Shown: in pieces, positions 29,116 to 37,160 of the stretch
Position numbering within the stretch: the first letter of the stretch is position 1
How the letters are laid out: every line of letters starts with the position of its first letter
Assembly (NCBI RefSeq): GCF_035621475.1
Contig: NZ_CP141799.1
Span: 4,390,501-4,454,500, forward strand
Reading direction: 5' to 3'
Length of the DNA: 64,000 nt
DNA from: Pseudomonas paeninsulae
GTDB lineage: Bacteria; Pseudomonadota; Gammaproteobacteria; Pseudomonadales; Pseudomonadaceae
Position numbers and translations under genes: made by a program
Notes under the pieces: model-generated
Told to the model about the DNA's origin: nothing
Database searches by the model: none
Seen by the model: only the letters and a program-made list of their open reading frames with translations

Positions 29116-30393
29116 TCAGCGCTCCAGGATAGCCGTAACCCCCTGACCGCCAGCGGCGCAGATCGAGATCAGGCCGCGGCCCTCACCTGCCACGGCGAGC
29201 AATTTAGCCAGGTTGGCGACAATGCGCCCGCCGGTGGCGGCGAAAGGGTGACCGGCGGCCAGCGAGCTGCCCTTGACGTTCATCTTGCTGCGGTCGATGG
29301 CGCCCATTGGCTGGCTCAAACCCAGGCGGGTCTTGCAGTACTCGGCGTCTTCCCAGGCCTTGAGGGTGCAGAGCACCTGCGCGGCGAAGGCTTCGTGGAT
29401 CTCGTAGTAGTCGAAGTCCTGCAGGCTCAGGTTATTGCGCGCCAGCAGGCGTGGCACGGCATAGACCGGCGCCATTAGCAGGCCTTCGGCGCCGTTGACG
29501 AAGTCCACCGCCGCCGCTTCGCCATCCCTGAGGTAGGCGAGAACCGGCAGGCCACGGGCCTTGGCCCAGTCTTCGCTGGCCAGCAGCACCAGCGATGCGC
29601 CATCGGTCAGCGGGGTGGAATTGGCGGCGGTCAGGGTGCCGCGCGGGCCCCGCGCGAACACCGGCTTGAGGCTGGCGAGCTTGGCGAGATCGATGTCCGG
29701 GCGCAGGTTCTGGTCGCGGGTCAGGCCATTGAAGGGCGTGATCAGGTCGCTGTGCCAGCCTTCGGCATAGGCCGCGGCCAGCTTCTGGTGGCTGGCGACG
29801 GCCAGCAGGTCCTGCTCATCACGCGGGATGGCCCAGGTTTGCGCCATCAGCTCGCAGTGCTCGCCCATCGACAACCCGGTGCGCGGCTCGCTGTTGCGCG
29901 GCAGCGACGGTAGCAGATGACGCGGACGCAGCTTGAGCAGGGCCTTCAGCTTGTCACCGGTGGTCTTGCCGCGATTGGCCTCCAGGAGAACCTGCCGTAG
30001 CCCTTCGCTGACCCCGATTGGCGCATCGGAGGTGGTGTCCACCCCGCCGGCAATGCCGCACTCGATCTGCCCGAGGGCGATCTTGTTGGCCACCAGCAAG
30101 GCCGCCTCCAGACCGGTGCCACAGGCTTGTTGCAGGTCATAGGCCGGGGTTTGCGCCGCCAGACGCGAGCCGAGCACGCATTCGCGCGTCAGGTTGAAGT
30201 CGCGCGAATGCTTGAGCACCGCGCCGGCGACCACCTCGCCCATGCGCTCGCCATGCAGGTTGAAGCGCTCGATCAGGCCTTCCAGGGCGCTGGTCAGCAT
30301 CTCCTGATTGCTTGCCGTGGCGTAGGCCGCATTGGAGCGGGCGAAGGGAATGCGGTTGCCGCCGACGATGGCGACGCGACGCAGCTGGGTCAT
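29116..30393 (-). CDS. Acetyl-CoA acyltransferase (thiolase, FadI-like)
   Basis: A 425-residue thiolase. The nucleophile is C91 in QQACGTGLEAALL; later come SSLAAGHPFAATGGR with the conserved histidine, and CAAGGQG with the second cysteine at the C-terminus. GGAG six bases upstream supports the ATG at 30393 (MTQLRRVAIVGGNRIPFARS). It either cleaves 3-ketoacyl-CoA in beta-oxidation or works in the synthetic direction; FadI-like proteins are longer than FadA and close to this size. It diverges from an SDR-MaoC pair, which supplies the matching reductase and hydratase folds for the same acyl-CoA chemistry. Confidence 0.9.
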   Translation of the reverse strand: MTQLRRVAIVGGNRIPFARSNAAYATASNQEMLTSALEGLIERFNLHGERMGEVVAGAVLKHSRDFNLTRECVLGSRLAAQTPAYDLQQACGTGLEAALLVANKIALGQIECGIAGGVDTTSDAPIGVSEGLRQVLLEANRGKTTGDKLKALLKLRPRHLLPSLPRNSEPRTGLSMGEHCELMAQTWAIPRDEQDLLAVASHQKLAAAYAEGWHSDLITPFNGLTRDQNLRPDIDLAKLASLKPVFARGPRGTLTAANSTPLTDGASLVLLASEDWAKARGLPVLAYLRDGEAAAVDFVNGAEGLLMAPVYAVPRLLARNNLSLQDFDYYEIHEAFAAQVLCTLKAWEDAEYCKTRLGLSQPMGAIDRSKMNVKGSSLAAGHPFAATGGRIVANLAKLLAVAGEGRGLISICAAGGQGVTAILER

Positions 30394-30438
30394 GCTGGAC
30401 TCCTTGCAAAATGAATGAGCTAGCCACAAGGCTAGCCT

Positions 30439-30598
30439 AGTGGCCTGTGTGGCTAGTTCACTTAGTCAATTTCGGCGCCTGAAGCCCTGATGCTGCGTTG
30501 CTGCTCCTCACCATAGCCCGCTATGACTCGTCACAGCGCCTTGCCTCTGGACCCCAGTCATCCGAACTTGGGTTAAGCAACTAACCGTACAGGCCACT
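30439..30598. mobile_element. MITE-like element 1 (about 160 bp)
   Basis: AGTGGCCTGTGTGGCTAGTT at 30439-30458 faces the imperfect complement AACTAACCGTACAGGCCACT at 30579-30598, and the match continues a few bases inward. The inside includes a small hairpin CATAGC/GCTATG at 30512-30525. No coding capacity. It looks like a non-autonomous mobile or dispersed repeat element; no clear target duplication is visible. Confidence 0.65.
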
Positions 30599-30599
30599 C

Positions 30600-30741
30600 G
30601 CAGGCCGTTGAAAAACGTAGGCGAGGCAGGCAAGACAAGACAAAAACAGGCGAGGAAGCGCAGTTTACGAGCTGTAAATGAGCATTCCGAGCCTGTTTTT
30701 AACGCAGTATTGCCAACGCAGGTAGTTTTTCAACGGCCTGC
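30600..30741. mobile_element. MITE-like element 2 (142 bp, 17-bp perfect terminal repeats)
   Basis: The ends GCAGGCCGTTGAAAAAC (30600-30616) and GTTTTTCAACGGCCTGC (30725-30741) are perfect inverted repeats. A second pair, AAAAACAGGC (30642-30651) and GCCTGTTTTT (30691-30700), is nested inside, so the whole element can fold on itself. It has no coding capacity. Elements with GTTTTTCAACGGCCTGC ends are familiar as dispersed repeats in pseudomonads. Confidence 0.75.
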
Positions 30742-30838
30742 TAGCGCCTATAAATCACAGCACTCGATTCAGCAACCCTGCAACCCGCCGCCGAGTGGCG
30801 TGGTCCACACTTGGAGTCAGCAACCTGGAGCCCGTTCC

Positions 30839-32194
30839 ATGTCCGATCGATATCTCGCCTTCGCCAACTCATCAGCTGGCCGCCGCCTGGTCAAAACTCT
30901 CGGCCTGCCCGCACCCTTGCCCCTGGAGCGCTGGCGCAGCGGACGCACACGGCCGATCGACGGCGCCCTGCTGCTCGGCGGCGCGGGCGCGCTGGGCCAG
31001 GCCGTAGTGTCCTTCGCCGATAAACTTAGCGATGCCGTGTACGCGGCTCACGAGGGGCAGTACGCGCTGCCGCGCTGGACCGCCGAGCATGGGCCAAAGC
31101 TCAAGGCATTGGTGTTCGATGCCAGCGGCCTGACTCGTTTTGAACAACTGATCGAGCTGCGCGATTTCTTCCAGCCGACCTTCAAGGGCCTGGCTAATTG
31201 CCCACGCGTGGTACTGCTGGGACGCGCCCCGGAGTCGTTGAAAGACCCGATAGCGGCCAGCGTGCAGCGCTCGCTGGAAGGCTTCAGCCGCTCGCTGGGC
31301 AAGGAGATCCGCCACGGCGGCAGCGTCCAGCTGATCTATGTCGGCAAGGGCGCCGAGGATCAACTGGAAGGCGCATTGCGCTTCTTCCTCTCGCCCAAGA
31401 GTGCCTACGTGTCCGGCCAGGTGGTGCGCCTCGGCCGCTGCAGCGAACAGGTCAAGGACTGGACCCGCCCACTCGCCGGCAAGAAGGCCCTGGTCACCGG
31501 CGCCTCGCGCGGCATCGGCGCGGCGATTGCCGAGACCCTGGCGCGTGACGGCGCCGAGGTCGTGCTGCTGGACGTGCCGGCGGTCAAAGCCGCCCTCGAC
31601 GCGCTGGCCGCACGCCTGGGCGGGCGCGGCGTGGCGCTGGACATCTGCGCCGAGGACGCGCCTGCGCAACTGGTCGCGGCCCTGGCCGATGGCGTGGACA
31701 TCGTCGTGCATAACGCCGGCATCACCCGCGACAAGACCCTGGCGAAGATGAGCGATGGCTTCTGGAACTCGGTGATCGACGTCAATCTCAAGGCCCCGCA
31801 ACTGCTGACCCAGGCGCTGCTGGATGCCGGCACCCTGCAGGACAACGGTCGCGTGGTGCTGATCGCTTCGATCAGCGGCATCGCCGGCAACCTCGGCCAG
31901 AGCAATTACGCCACCAGCAAGGCCGGGGTGATCGGCCTGACTCAGGCCCTGGCACCGGCACTGGGCAAGCGCGGCATCAGCATCAACGCGGTGGCGCCCG
32001 GCTTCATCGAAACCCAGATGACCGCCGCCATCCCCTTCACCCTGCGCGAGGCCGGCCGGCGGATGAATTCCATGGGCCAGGGCGGCCTGCCCCAGGACGT
32101 CGCCGAAGCCGTGGCCTGGTTTGCCCAACCCGGCTCCGGCGCGCTAAGCGGACAAGTGCTGCGAGTCTGTGGACAAAGTCTGCTGGGGGCCTGA
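30839..32194 (+). CDS. Short-chain dehydrogenase / 3-oxoacyl reductase with N-terminal extension
   Basis: A 451-residue protein of the long FabG-like type. The first ~210 residues form a degenerate Rossmann-like half (LLLGGAGALGQAV) and the second half is a classical SDR with VTGASRGIG at 219-227, the NAG motif (VHNAGITRD), and the catalytic Y357-x-x-x-K361 (NYATSKAG). It probably reduces 3-oxoacyl-CoA or -ACP with NAD(P)H. GGAG precedes the ATG at 30839. The MaoC-like hydratase gene follows 60 bp downstream, and a thiolase gene diverges upstream, so the three may act in one acyl-CoA pathway. Confidence 0.9.
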   Translation: MSDRYLAFANSSAGRRLVKTLGLPAPLPLERWRSGRTRPIDGALLLGGAGALGQAVVSFADKLSDAVYAAHEGQYALPRWTAEHGPKLKALVFDASGLTRFEQLIELRDFFQPTFKGLANCPRVVLLGRAPESLKDPIAASVQRSLEGFSRSLGKEIRHGGSVQLIYVGKGAEDQLEGALRFFLSPKSAYVSGQVVRLGRCSEQVKDWTRPLAGKKALVTGASRGIGAAIAETLARDGAEVVLLDVPAVKAALDALAARLGGRGVALDICAEDAPAQLVAALADGVDIVVHNAGITRDKTLAKMSDGFWNSVIDVNLKAPQLLTQALLDAGTLQDNGRVVLIASISGIAGNLGQSNYATSKAGVIGLTQALAPALGKRGISINAVAPGFIETQMTAAIPFTLREAGRRMNSMGQGGLPQDVAEAVAWFAQPGSGALSGQVLRVCGQSLLGA

Positions 32195-32254
32195 TGCGCC
32201 GTCATCCGCCCCAGCGCTTGCCCACCGGGCTTGCTCACCCAGAGGAGTTCACGC

Positions 32255-33109
32255 ATGACCCACGACTGGCACGATCTGCTCGCCCCATCGGCCCTGCCTG
32301 GCCTGTTCGCGCGCGCCCTGCTGCGCCGCAGCGTCACCGGCAAAACCCTGCCGAGCCATGGTCTGCGCTGCCAGGTCAGCGTCGACCCCGAGCACCTGGC
32401 GCGTTACCGGCAGATTTGCGGCTTCGCCGACAATGGTCTGCTGCCGCCGACCTATCCGCACCTGCTGGCCTTCGCCCTGCAGCTGCAGTTGCTGACCGAC
32501 AAGCGCTTCCCCTTCCCCCTGCTCGGCCTGGTTCACCTGGAGAATCAGATTCGTGTGCTGCGCCCGCTGGGCGGCCTGGGACCGTTCAATGTCAGCGTGC
32601 AGGTGGAGAACCTGCAGGCCCATGAAAAGGGCGCGCAGTTCAGCCTGATCACCCGCCTGGAAGACCAGCTCGGCCTGCTCTGGCAAGGCGATAGCCGCAT
32701 CCTCTGCCGCGCCGTGCACCTCGAAGGTCCGCTGGCCACCCGCGAAGAGCTAGCCGAACTGCCGCTGACCACCATCGCCCACTGGCAGGCGCCCGGCGAC
32801 ATCGGCCGGCGTTACGCGAAAATCGCCGGCGACTACAACCCGATCCACCTGTTCGGCGTGACCGCCAAGCTGTTCGGTTTCCCCCGCGCCATCGCCCACG
32901 GCTTGTGGAACAAGGGTCGCGCCCTGGCCGAGCTGGGCGAACGCCTACCCAGCGCCGGCTATCAGGTGCAGGTGTGCTTTCAGAAGCCGGTGCTGCTGCC
33001 CAGTTCGCTCAGCTTACTGGCCAGCGCCAAGGCGCCCAGCGGCCAGTTTCAGTTGCGCGGCCAGGACGACCTGGCGCATATGGCCGGCACCTGGCGAGCA
33101 CTGGACTAG
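32255..33109 (+). CDS. MaoC-like enoyl-CoA hydratase/dehydratase
   Basis: A 284-residue double hot-dog protein. The C-terminal half has the hydratase motif: YAKIAGDYNPIHLFGVTAK, with the catalytic Asp and His, then FPRAIAHGLWNKG. The N-terminal half is a non-catalytic hot-dog (LPPTYPHLLAFALQLQLL). This layout is that of the FAS2/hydratase-2 type enzymes acting on (R)-3-hydroxyacyl-CoA. AGAGGAG before the ATG at 32255 decides the start, eight codons inside the longest frame. It is probably co-transcribed with the SDR gene just upstream. Confidence 0.88.
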   Translation: MTHDWHDLLAPSALPGLFARALLRRSVTGKTLPSHGLRCQVSVDPEHLARYRQICGFADNGLLPPTYPHLLAFALQLQLLTDKRFPFPLLGLVHLENQIRVLRPLGGLGPFNVSVQVENLQAHEKGAQFSLITRLEDQLGLLWQGDSRILCRAVHLEGPLATREELAELPLTTIAHWQAPGDIGRRYAKIAGDYNPIHLFGVTAKLFGFPRAIAHGLWNKGRALAELGERLPSAGYQVQVCFQKPVLLPSSLSLLASAKAPSGQFQLRGQDDLAHMAGTWRALD

Positions 33110-33212
33110 CCGCCCGCCGCGGGTTTCGCCGGCATGCCGCGCGGATCGGCGCTGCGCTGGCTTGCACGGGGGCAACTTCCAGCCGAAGCTATGCGGCATG
33201 AAGGAGCTGCCC

Positions 33213-33518
33213 ATGAACCTCACCGAACTCACCGCCCGCCTGCACGCCATCCGCGACCAGAACGACTGGCGGCAATTTCACAGCCCGAAAAACCTGGCCA
33301 TGGCCGCCAGCGTGGAGATGGCCGAGCTGGTGGAAATTTTCCAGTGGCTGAGCGAAGACCAGTCGCGCCAGCTCGCCCCCGAGCAGCTAACGCATGCCGG
33401 TCAGGAGGTCGGCGATATCGTGCTGTACCTGCTGCTGATGTGCAGCGAACTGGGGATCGACATGGAACAGGCGGTACGGGCCAAACTGGCCGACAGCGAA
33501 CGGCGTTTCAGCAAATGA
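33213..33518 (+). CDS. MazG-like nucleotide pyrophosphohydrolase (dCTPase type)
   Basis: A 101-residue all-helical enzyme of the MazG/RS21-C6 group. The metal-binding pattern is visible as ASVEMAELVEIFQWL and EVGDIVLYLLLMC (ExxE then ExxD). Small single-domain members hydrolyse dCTP or modified dNTPs to the monophosphate, cleaning the nucleotide pool. GAAGGAG seven bases upstream fixes the start at 33213 rather than the longer frame from 33162. The stop overlaps the next gene's ATG (ATGA), so it is translationally coupled to cmoM. Confidence 0.88.
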   Translation: MNLTELTARLHAIRDQNDWRQFHSPKNLAMAASVEMAELVEIFQWLSEDQSRQLAPEQLTHAGQEVGDIVLYLLLMCSELGIDMEQAVRAKLADSERRFSK

Positions 33519-34264
33519 CCGATCGACATTTCGATGAACTGGCGACCCGCTTCGCCGAGAAAATCTATGGCGGGGCCAAGGGTGCGATTCGCCTGGCGGT
33601 GCTCCAGGCCGACCTCGCCGAAGCCCTGCCGGACCGGCCGCTACGGGTGCTGGATGTCGGCGCCGGCCTCGGCCATATGTCGCTGTGGCTGGCCGAGCGC
33701 GGCCATCAAGTGACTCTGGCCGAGCCGGCCGAGCCGATGCTCACCGGTGCCCGCGAGCGCTTTGCCGCCGCCGGGCAGTCGGCGACCTTTATCCAGGCGC
33801 CCTGGCAGGAACTGCTCGGCCAGCTCGAGCAACCCTACGACCTGGTGATCTGTCACGCGGTGCTGGAGTGGCTGGCCGAACCGTCGGCCATTCTGCCCGT
33901 GCTGCACCAACTCTGCGCACCGGGCGGCTGGTTGTCGCTGGCCTTTTACAACAAGGACGCGCTGATCTACCGCAACCTGCTCAAGGGCCACTTCCGCAAG
34001 CTGCGCAAGGCCGAGTTCGCCGGTGAGAAACAGAGCCTGACGCCACAGCGACCGATCGATCCGCGCGAGCTGGCGACGCAACTCGAGGCGTCTTGGCAGG
34101 TCGAAAGTCACAGTGGCATCCGCGTGTTCCATGACTATATGCCCCGTGACTTTCAGCTCAAGGCCGAGCTGATCGACCTGCTGGAAATGGAACTGGCCTA
34201 CCGCCGCCACCCAAGCTTTGCCGGCCTGGGTCGCTACCTGCACTGGATCTGCCGACCGCGCTGA
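33515..34264 (+). CDS. cmoM: tRNA 5-carboxymethoxyuridine methyltransferase CmoM
   Basis: A 249-residue SAM-dependent methyltransferase, formerly SmtA. It starts MTDRHFDELATRFAEKIYGG, with SAM motif VLDVGAGLGHMSLWLAERGH near residues 45-64, then CHAVLEWLAEP and LSLAFYNKDAL. GIRVFHDYMP near the end is shared with E. coli CmoM, which methylates the wobble base cmo5U to mcmo5U in certain tRNAs. It overlaps the MazG-like gene by four bases (ATGA). Confidence in the family is high; the tRNA substrate is inferred from the close motif match. Confidence 0.9.
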   Translation: MTDRHFDELATRFAEKIYGGAKGAIRLAVLQADLAEALPDRPLRVLDVGAGLGHMSLWLAERGHQVTLAEPAEPMLTGARERFAAAGQSATFIQAPWQELLGQLEQPYDLVICHAVLEWLAEPSAILPVLHQLCAPGGWLSLAFYNKDALIYRNLLKGHFRKLRKAEFAGEKQSLTPQRPIDPRELATQLEASWQVESHSGIRVFHDYMPRDFQLKAELIDLLEMELAYRRHPSFAGLGRYLHWICRPR

Positions 34265-34276
34265 AGGGAGGTATTG

Positions 34277-34873
34277 ATGAACCGCATGGCGCTGTTGTTG
34301 TGCCTGGGCCTGGCCGCCTGCCAGAGCCAGAATCCCTATACGGCGCAGTCCAATCCGCTGCCGCCGGCCCCGGCGCAGGCCGCCAGCCGGGTGGATCTCA
34401 GCGCCTACCCGGCGCCTGCGCGCGATTATGCGCGCTACCGCAATTGGGCCTGGCGCGATGGCCGGCAACCGGCAGGCAGCGCCTGGGCCAGCTCGGCTCT
34501 GGTGCAGGAGGCGCTGAGCAATGCCCTTGATCAGCGCGGCCTGCGCCCGGCCCAACCCGGCAGCGCCGGCGACCTTGCAGTCAGCACCGAGCTGCGGCTG
34601 GAGCGGCGCATGCGTCAGGTCCGCGAGGACTACGGCGGCTACTACGGCCACGGCCGCCACTGGGACGGCTACGGCCTGCAGGGCAGCGCGCCACTGGTGC
34701 GCACCTATGAGGAAGAAGTGCTGGTGGTACGCATCGACCTGTTCGACGCTCAGGACGGCCAGCCAGTGTGGAGCGGCAGCGCGCAAGTGCTCAGCGCTGG
34801 CAGCCAGGCCGAGCGCGCCACCGCGCTACGTGCGGCCCTGCAACGGGCCCTGGAGAATTACCCGCCCAGCTGA
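34277..34873 (+). CDS. DUF4136 lipoprotein, first copy
   Basis: A 198-residue lipoprotein. The signal ends in a lipobox (LGLAAC at about residues 9-14), followed by a Gln/Pro/Ala-rich linker, then [13 protein letters not shown] as the DUF4136 opening and [23 protein letters not shown] as its second half. A Gly-Tyr-His-rich loop ([12 protein letters not shown]) lies in the middle. GGGAGG precedes the ATG at 34277; a TTG directly before it is not needed. Function unknown; probably outer-membrane anchored. It is 12 bp after cmoM and followed by a paralogue. Confidence 0.85.
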   Translation: MNRMALLLCLGLAACQSQNPYTAQSNPLPPAPAQAASRVDLSAYPAPARDYARYRNWAWRDGRQPAGSAWASSALVQEALSNALDQRGLRPAQPGSAGDLAVSTELRLERRMRQVREDYGGYYGHGRHWDGYGLQGSAPLVRTYEEEVLVVRIDLFDAQDGQPVWSGSAQVLSAGSQAERATALRAALQRALENYPPS

Positions 34874-34942
34874 TACACCCACACAACGGCTCTGGGCGCA
34901 CGCACCGGCGTGCATTCAACCGAGGGCTTCGGAGGTTAGATC

Positions 34943-35515
34943 ATGCGTTTGCACCTGTTGCTGATTCCCGCGCTGCTCTTGCTCGGCGCCTGCCAAACCA
35001 CCCAGCTCAATCGCGACTTCGACCCCAATCGCGACTTCGCCGCCTACCGCAGCTGGAGCTGGCAGGAGCCGGCCGTGCAATACCGCCCCGACGACCCACG
35101 GATCAACAGCGACCTGACCGAACAGCGCCTGCGCACGGCGGTCAGCGAACAGCTCGATCAACACGGCCTGCGCCCGGCCCCCGACAACACCCCGGCCGAC
35201 CTCAAGGTACAGGCCTGGGTGATCGTCGATAACCGCCAGCAGCAGATCAGCACCGGCTACGGCGGCGGCTGGGGGGCTGGCTGGGGCAATCAGTGGGGCG
35301 GTGTCTGGGGCGGCCCGGCCTATGTCGAAACCCGCACCGTGGATTATCAAGTCGGCACCCTGCAGATCGACCTGTTCGACGGCAAGGACGGCAAGCTGGT
35401 ATGGCGCGGCAGCGCCGAACAAACCCTGCGCAGTAGCCAGGCGAGCCCGACTGAACGCAGCGCAGCGCTGCGCGAGACGGTGGCCAAGGTACTCAGCCAA
35501 TACCCACCGCGTTAA
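34943..35515 (+). CDS. DUF4136 lipoprotein, second copy
   Basis: A 190-residue paralogue of the preceding gene. The signal has the lipobox LLGAC (cysteine at about residue 16). The domain starts DFAAYRSWSWQEP and ends in LQIDLFDGKDGKLVWRGSA and LSQYPPR, parallel to the first copy. In place of the His-rich loop it has a Gly-Trp-rich loop (GGGWGAGWGNQWGGVWGG). An AGGTTAGATC ribosome site precedes the ATG at 34943. The two genes arose by tandem duplication and their loops have diverged most. Confidence 0.87.
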   Translation: MRLHLLLIPALLLLGACQTTQLNRDFDPNRDFAAYRSWSWQEPAVQYRPDDPRINSDLTEQRLRTAVSEQLDQHGLRPAPDNTPADLKVQAWVIVDNRQQQISTGYGGGWGAGWGNQWGGVWGGPAYVETRTVDYQVGTLQIDLFDGKDGKLVWRGSAEQTLRSSQASPTERSAALRETVAKVLSQYPPR

Positions 35516-35695
35516 CAGTGCCGCTGACCGGCTTGACCATGACCGCACCCGTCGAGGCCGGCTCTCATCAAACAATAACTAAGTAGTTTTATATATAAAT
35601 ATTAAATCTACACAAATCCCTAATGAAATGGTTACCCCCGCCTACCCGGTGATCGTGCATTACGCTTCACCGGGTACCTATCGGAGACCATTGCC

Positions 35696-36721
35696 ATGAA
35701 ACCTGCAGCGATTGTCAGCATTGATTTGGGAAAACAGACCTTCCACGTAGTCGCTCATGATGAGCATGGGCACGAGCTTCATCGTAAGAAGCTCAGCCGC
35801 AAGACATACCCCAAGTACTTTGCCAACCTTCCACCCTGCATCGTGGCAATGGAAGCCTGTGGCGGGTCGCATTTCATGGCCCGAGAGATGGTCAGGTTCG
35901 GGCATCAGCCCAAGCTGATCGCGGCTCAACACGTGCGACCCTATGTCAAAAGCAACAAAAACGACTACGCCGACGCTGAGGCTATTTGCGAGGCGGCGGG
36001 CCGTCCCAGCATGCGCTTTGTGGCGCCCAAGTCCGAGGCGCAGCAGTCGCTCGCGATGCTCGGTGCAGTGCGTGAAAGTTACATCAAGGACCGCACTGCT
36101 ACTTCCAACCGCATCCATTCGATGTGCCTGGAGGTCGGCATCGGCCTGTCTCCCGGATACAAATCGATCAGGGAATTGCCTGTTGTGCTTGAAGATTGCA
36201 CCTTTCATCCGGCCATCAAGTCGCTGCTGATGGAGCTGCACAGCCACTTCATCTACCTGGACCAGAAGCTCAAGGTCATGGATCGACAGGTCGAATGCCA
36301 AGCCGCTGAAGATGACCTGGCTCATCGTTTGATGACGATCCCCTGCGTTGGCCCGGTCATCTCCACCGCCCTGGCTGCGGAGTTGGGCGATGGTCGTCAA
36401 TTCAAGTGCGGGCGGGACTACGCCGCCTCGATAGGGCTTGTGCCCAAACAGCACACTACCGGCGGCAAGCCGGTGCTGCTGGGTATCAGCAAACGAGGAG
36501 ATCGAAATCAGCGACGACTGCTGATCCAGTGCGCTCGGGTCTACCTGATAAACCTGGAGCGACAAAAAGGCCAGTTGGCGGACTGGGTCCGCCAACTGTT
36601 AAGCAGCCATCACGCCAACAAGGTAGCGTGTGCGCTGGCCAACAAGATAGCGCGTATCGCCTGGGCGATAGCCGCAAACCACAGCGAATATGATGCAGGG
36701 CCAAGCGCGATGAACGCCTGA
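35696..36721 (+). CDS. IS110-family transposase (DEDD recombinase)
   Basis: A 341-residue RNA-guided DEDD transposase. The N-terminal RuvC-like domain has D10 (IVSIDLGKQ), E53 (AMEACGG), and D90 and D93 (SNKNDYADA), so the catalytic tetrad is complete. The C-terminal Transposase_20 domain has IPCVGPVISTALAAELGD and the stretch GLVPKQHTTGGK then LLGISKRGDRNQRRLL. It is full-length without stops, so the element may be active. GGAG before the ATG at 35696 supports the start. Enzymes of this family use a noncoding RNA from their own ends to pair donor and target. Confidence 0.95.
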   Translation: MKPAAIVSIDLGKQTFHVVAHDEHGHELHRKKLSRKTYPKYFANLPPCIVAMEACGGSHFMAREMVRFGHQPKLIAAQHVRPYVKSNKNDYADAEAICEAAGRPSMRFVAPKSEAQQSLAMLGAVRESYIKDRTATSNRIHSMCLEVGIGLSPGYKSIRELPVVLEDCTFHPAIKSLLMELHSHFIYLDQKLKVMDRQVECQAAEDDLAHRLMTIPCVGPVISTALAAELGDGRQFKCGRDYAASIGLVPKQHTTGGKPVLLGISKRGDRNQRRLLIQCARVYLINLERQKGQLADWVRQLLSSHHANKVACALANKIARIAWAIAANHSEYDAGPSAMNA

Positions 36722-36947
36722 CCCTGCTGTCACCCAGCACCACCCACCTGGTTTTGCGATGCTGGATAACTGATGACGTGAACGGCCAACCGGCCCGACG
36801 AAGACCCTGGGCTCCTACGAGGCTTCTTGAAGCCGTCCCCCTATAAAGGATCGTCGGGCGCGATTTTCATCAAGGCGCGGGCATACACCCAGACGCCGGA
36901 TAGATTGACGCAAGCCAAACACGCATCGCATTCAGTATTGCAGAAAA
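36722..36947 (+). ncRNA. Predicted guide (seek/bridge) RNA of the IS1111 element
   Basis: The 226 bases between the transposase stop and the right repeat are noncoding but structured. GCCCGACGA (36793-36801) pairs with TCGTCGGGC (36851-36859); inside this stem is GGCTTC-TT-GAAGCC (36821-36834). The internal loop holds GCTCCTAC (36811-36818), complementary to GTAGGAGC (36964-36971) at the right junction, and on the other side CCCTA, which recurs in the left flank (35618-35622). In IS1111 elements the guide RNA is known to come from this end. The exact 5' and 3' ends cannot be read from sequence. Confidence 0.55.
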
Positions 36948-36962
36948 GGGGGTAACCATAGA

Positions 36963-37016
36963 TGTAGGAGCGGGCCATGCCCGCGAAACCCATCGCGGGC
37001 ATGGCCCGCTCCTACA
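36963..37016. repeat. Perfect REP palindrome (24-bp arms)
   Basis: A 24-bp arm starting TGTAGGAGCGGGCCATGCCC (36963 on) and its exact complement at 36993-37016 flank a 6-nt loop. It is the classic Pseudomonas GTAGGAGCGGGC module and begins right at the IS right end. A diverged relative is at 21940-21994. The remaining bases to 37160, before the GNAT gene, show no feature. Confidence 0.9.
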
Positions 37017-37160
37017 GGTACCCACAAGCCGACAGACACCATTGCCTCCAGTTTGCTGCGCGACAGCGCGGCGTCTGGACGACGGGGATCTCCTACAGAC
37101 ACGCTTTGGCTCTGCGCAATCAAGCTAACTTAACGCTATGCCCCACTCACCAGGACGCCG

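Larger units (their letters stand above)
30394..30838. other. Intergenic region filled by two MITE-like elements
   Basis: The divergent promoter region of the thiolase and SDR genes is almost fully occupied by two adjacent inverted-repeat elements, annotated separately (30439-30598 and 30600-30741). No gene is supported; a long frame that crosses it in phase with the SDR gene is not used because the ribosome site and conserved start lie at 30839. Confidence 0.7.
35621..36962 (+). mobile_element. IS110-family insertion sequence, IS1111 subgroup
   Basis: The element has one transposase gene and 12-bp perfect subterminal inverted repeats, ATGGTTACCCCC at 35628-35639 and GGGGGTAACCAT at 36948-36959. 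Such subterminal repeats, a short left end and a long right end define the IS1111 subgroup. The outer limits are set to a few bases beyond the repeats, as is usual there, and are approximate. The left end contains a 10-bp hairpin, TACCCGGTGA (35643-35652) with TCACCGGGTA (35667-35676), just before the transposase ribosome site. The right end touches a perfect REP. No target duplication is expected for this family and none is seen. The left flank (35577-35620) is strikingly AT-rich. Confidence 0.88.
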
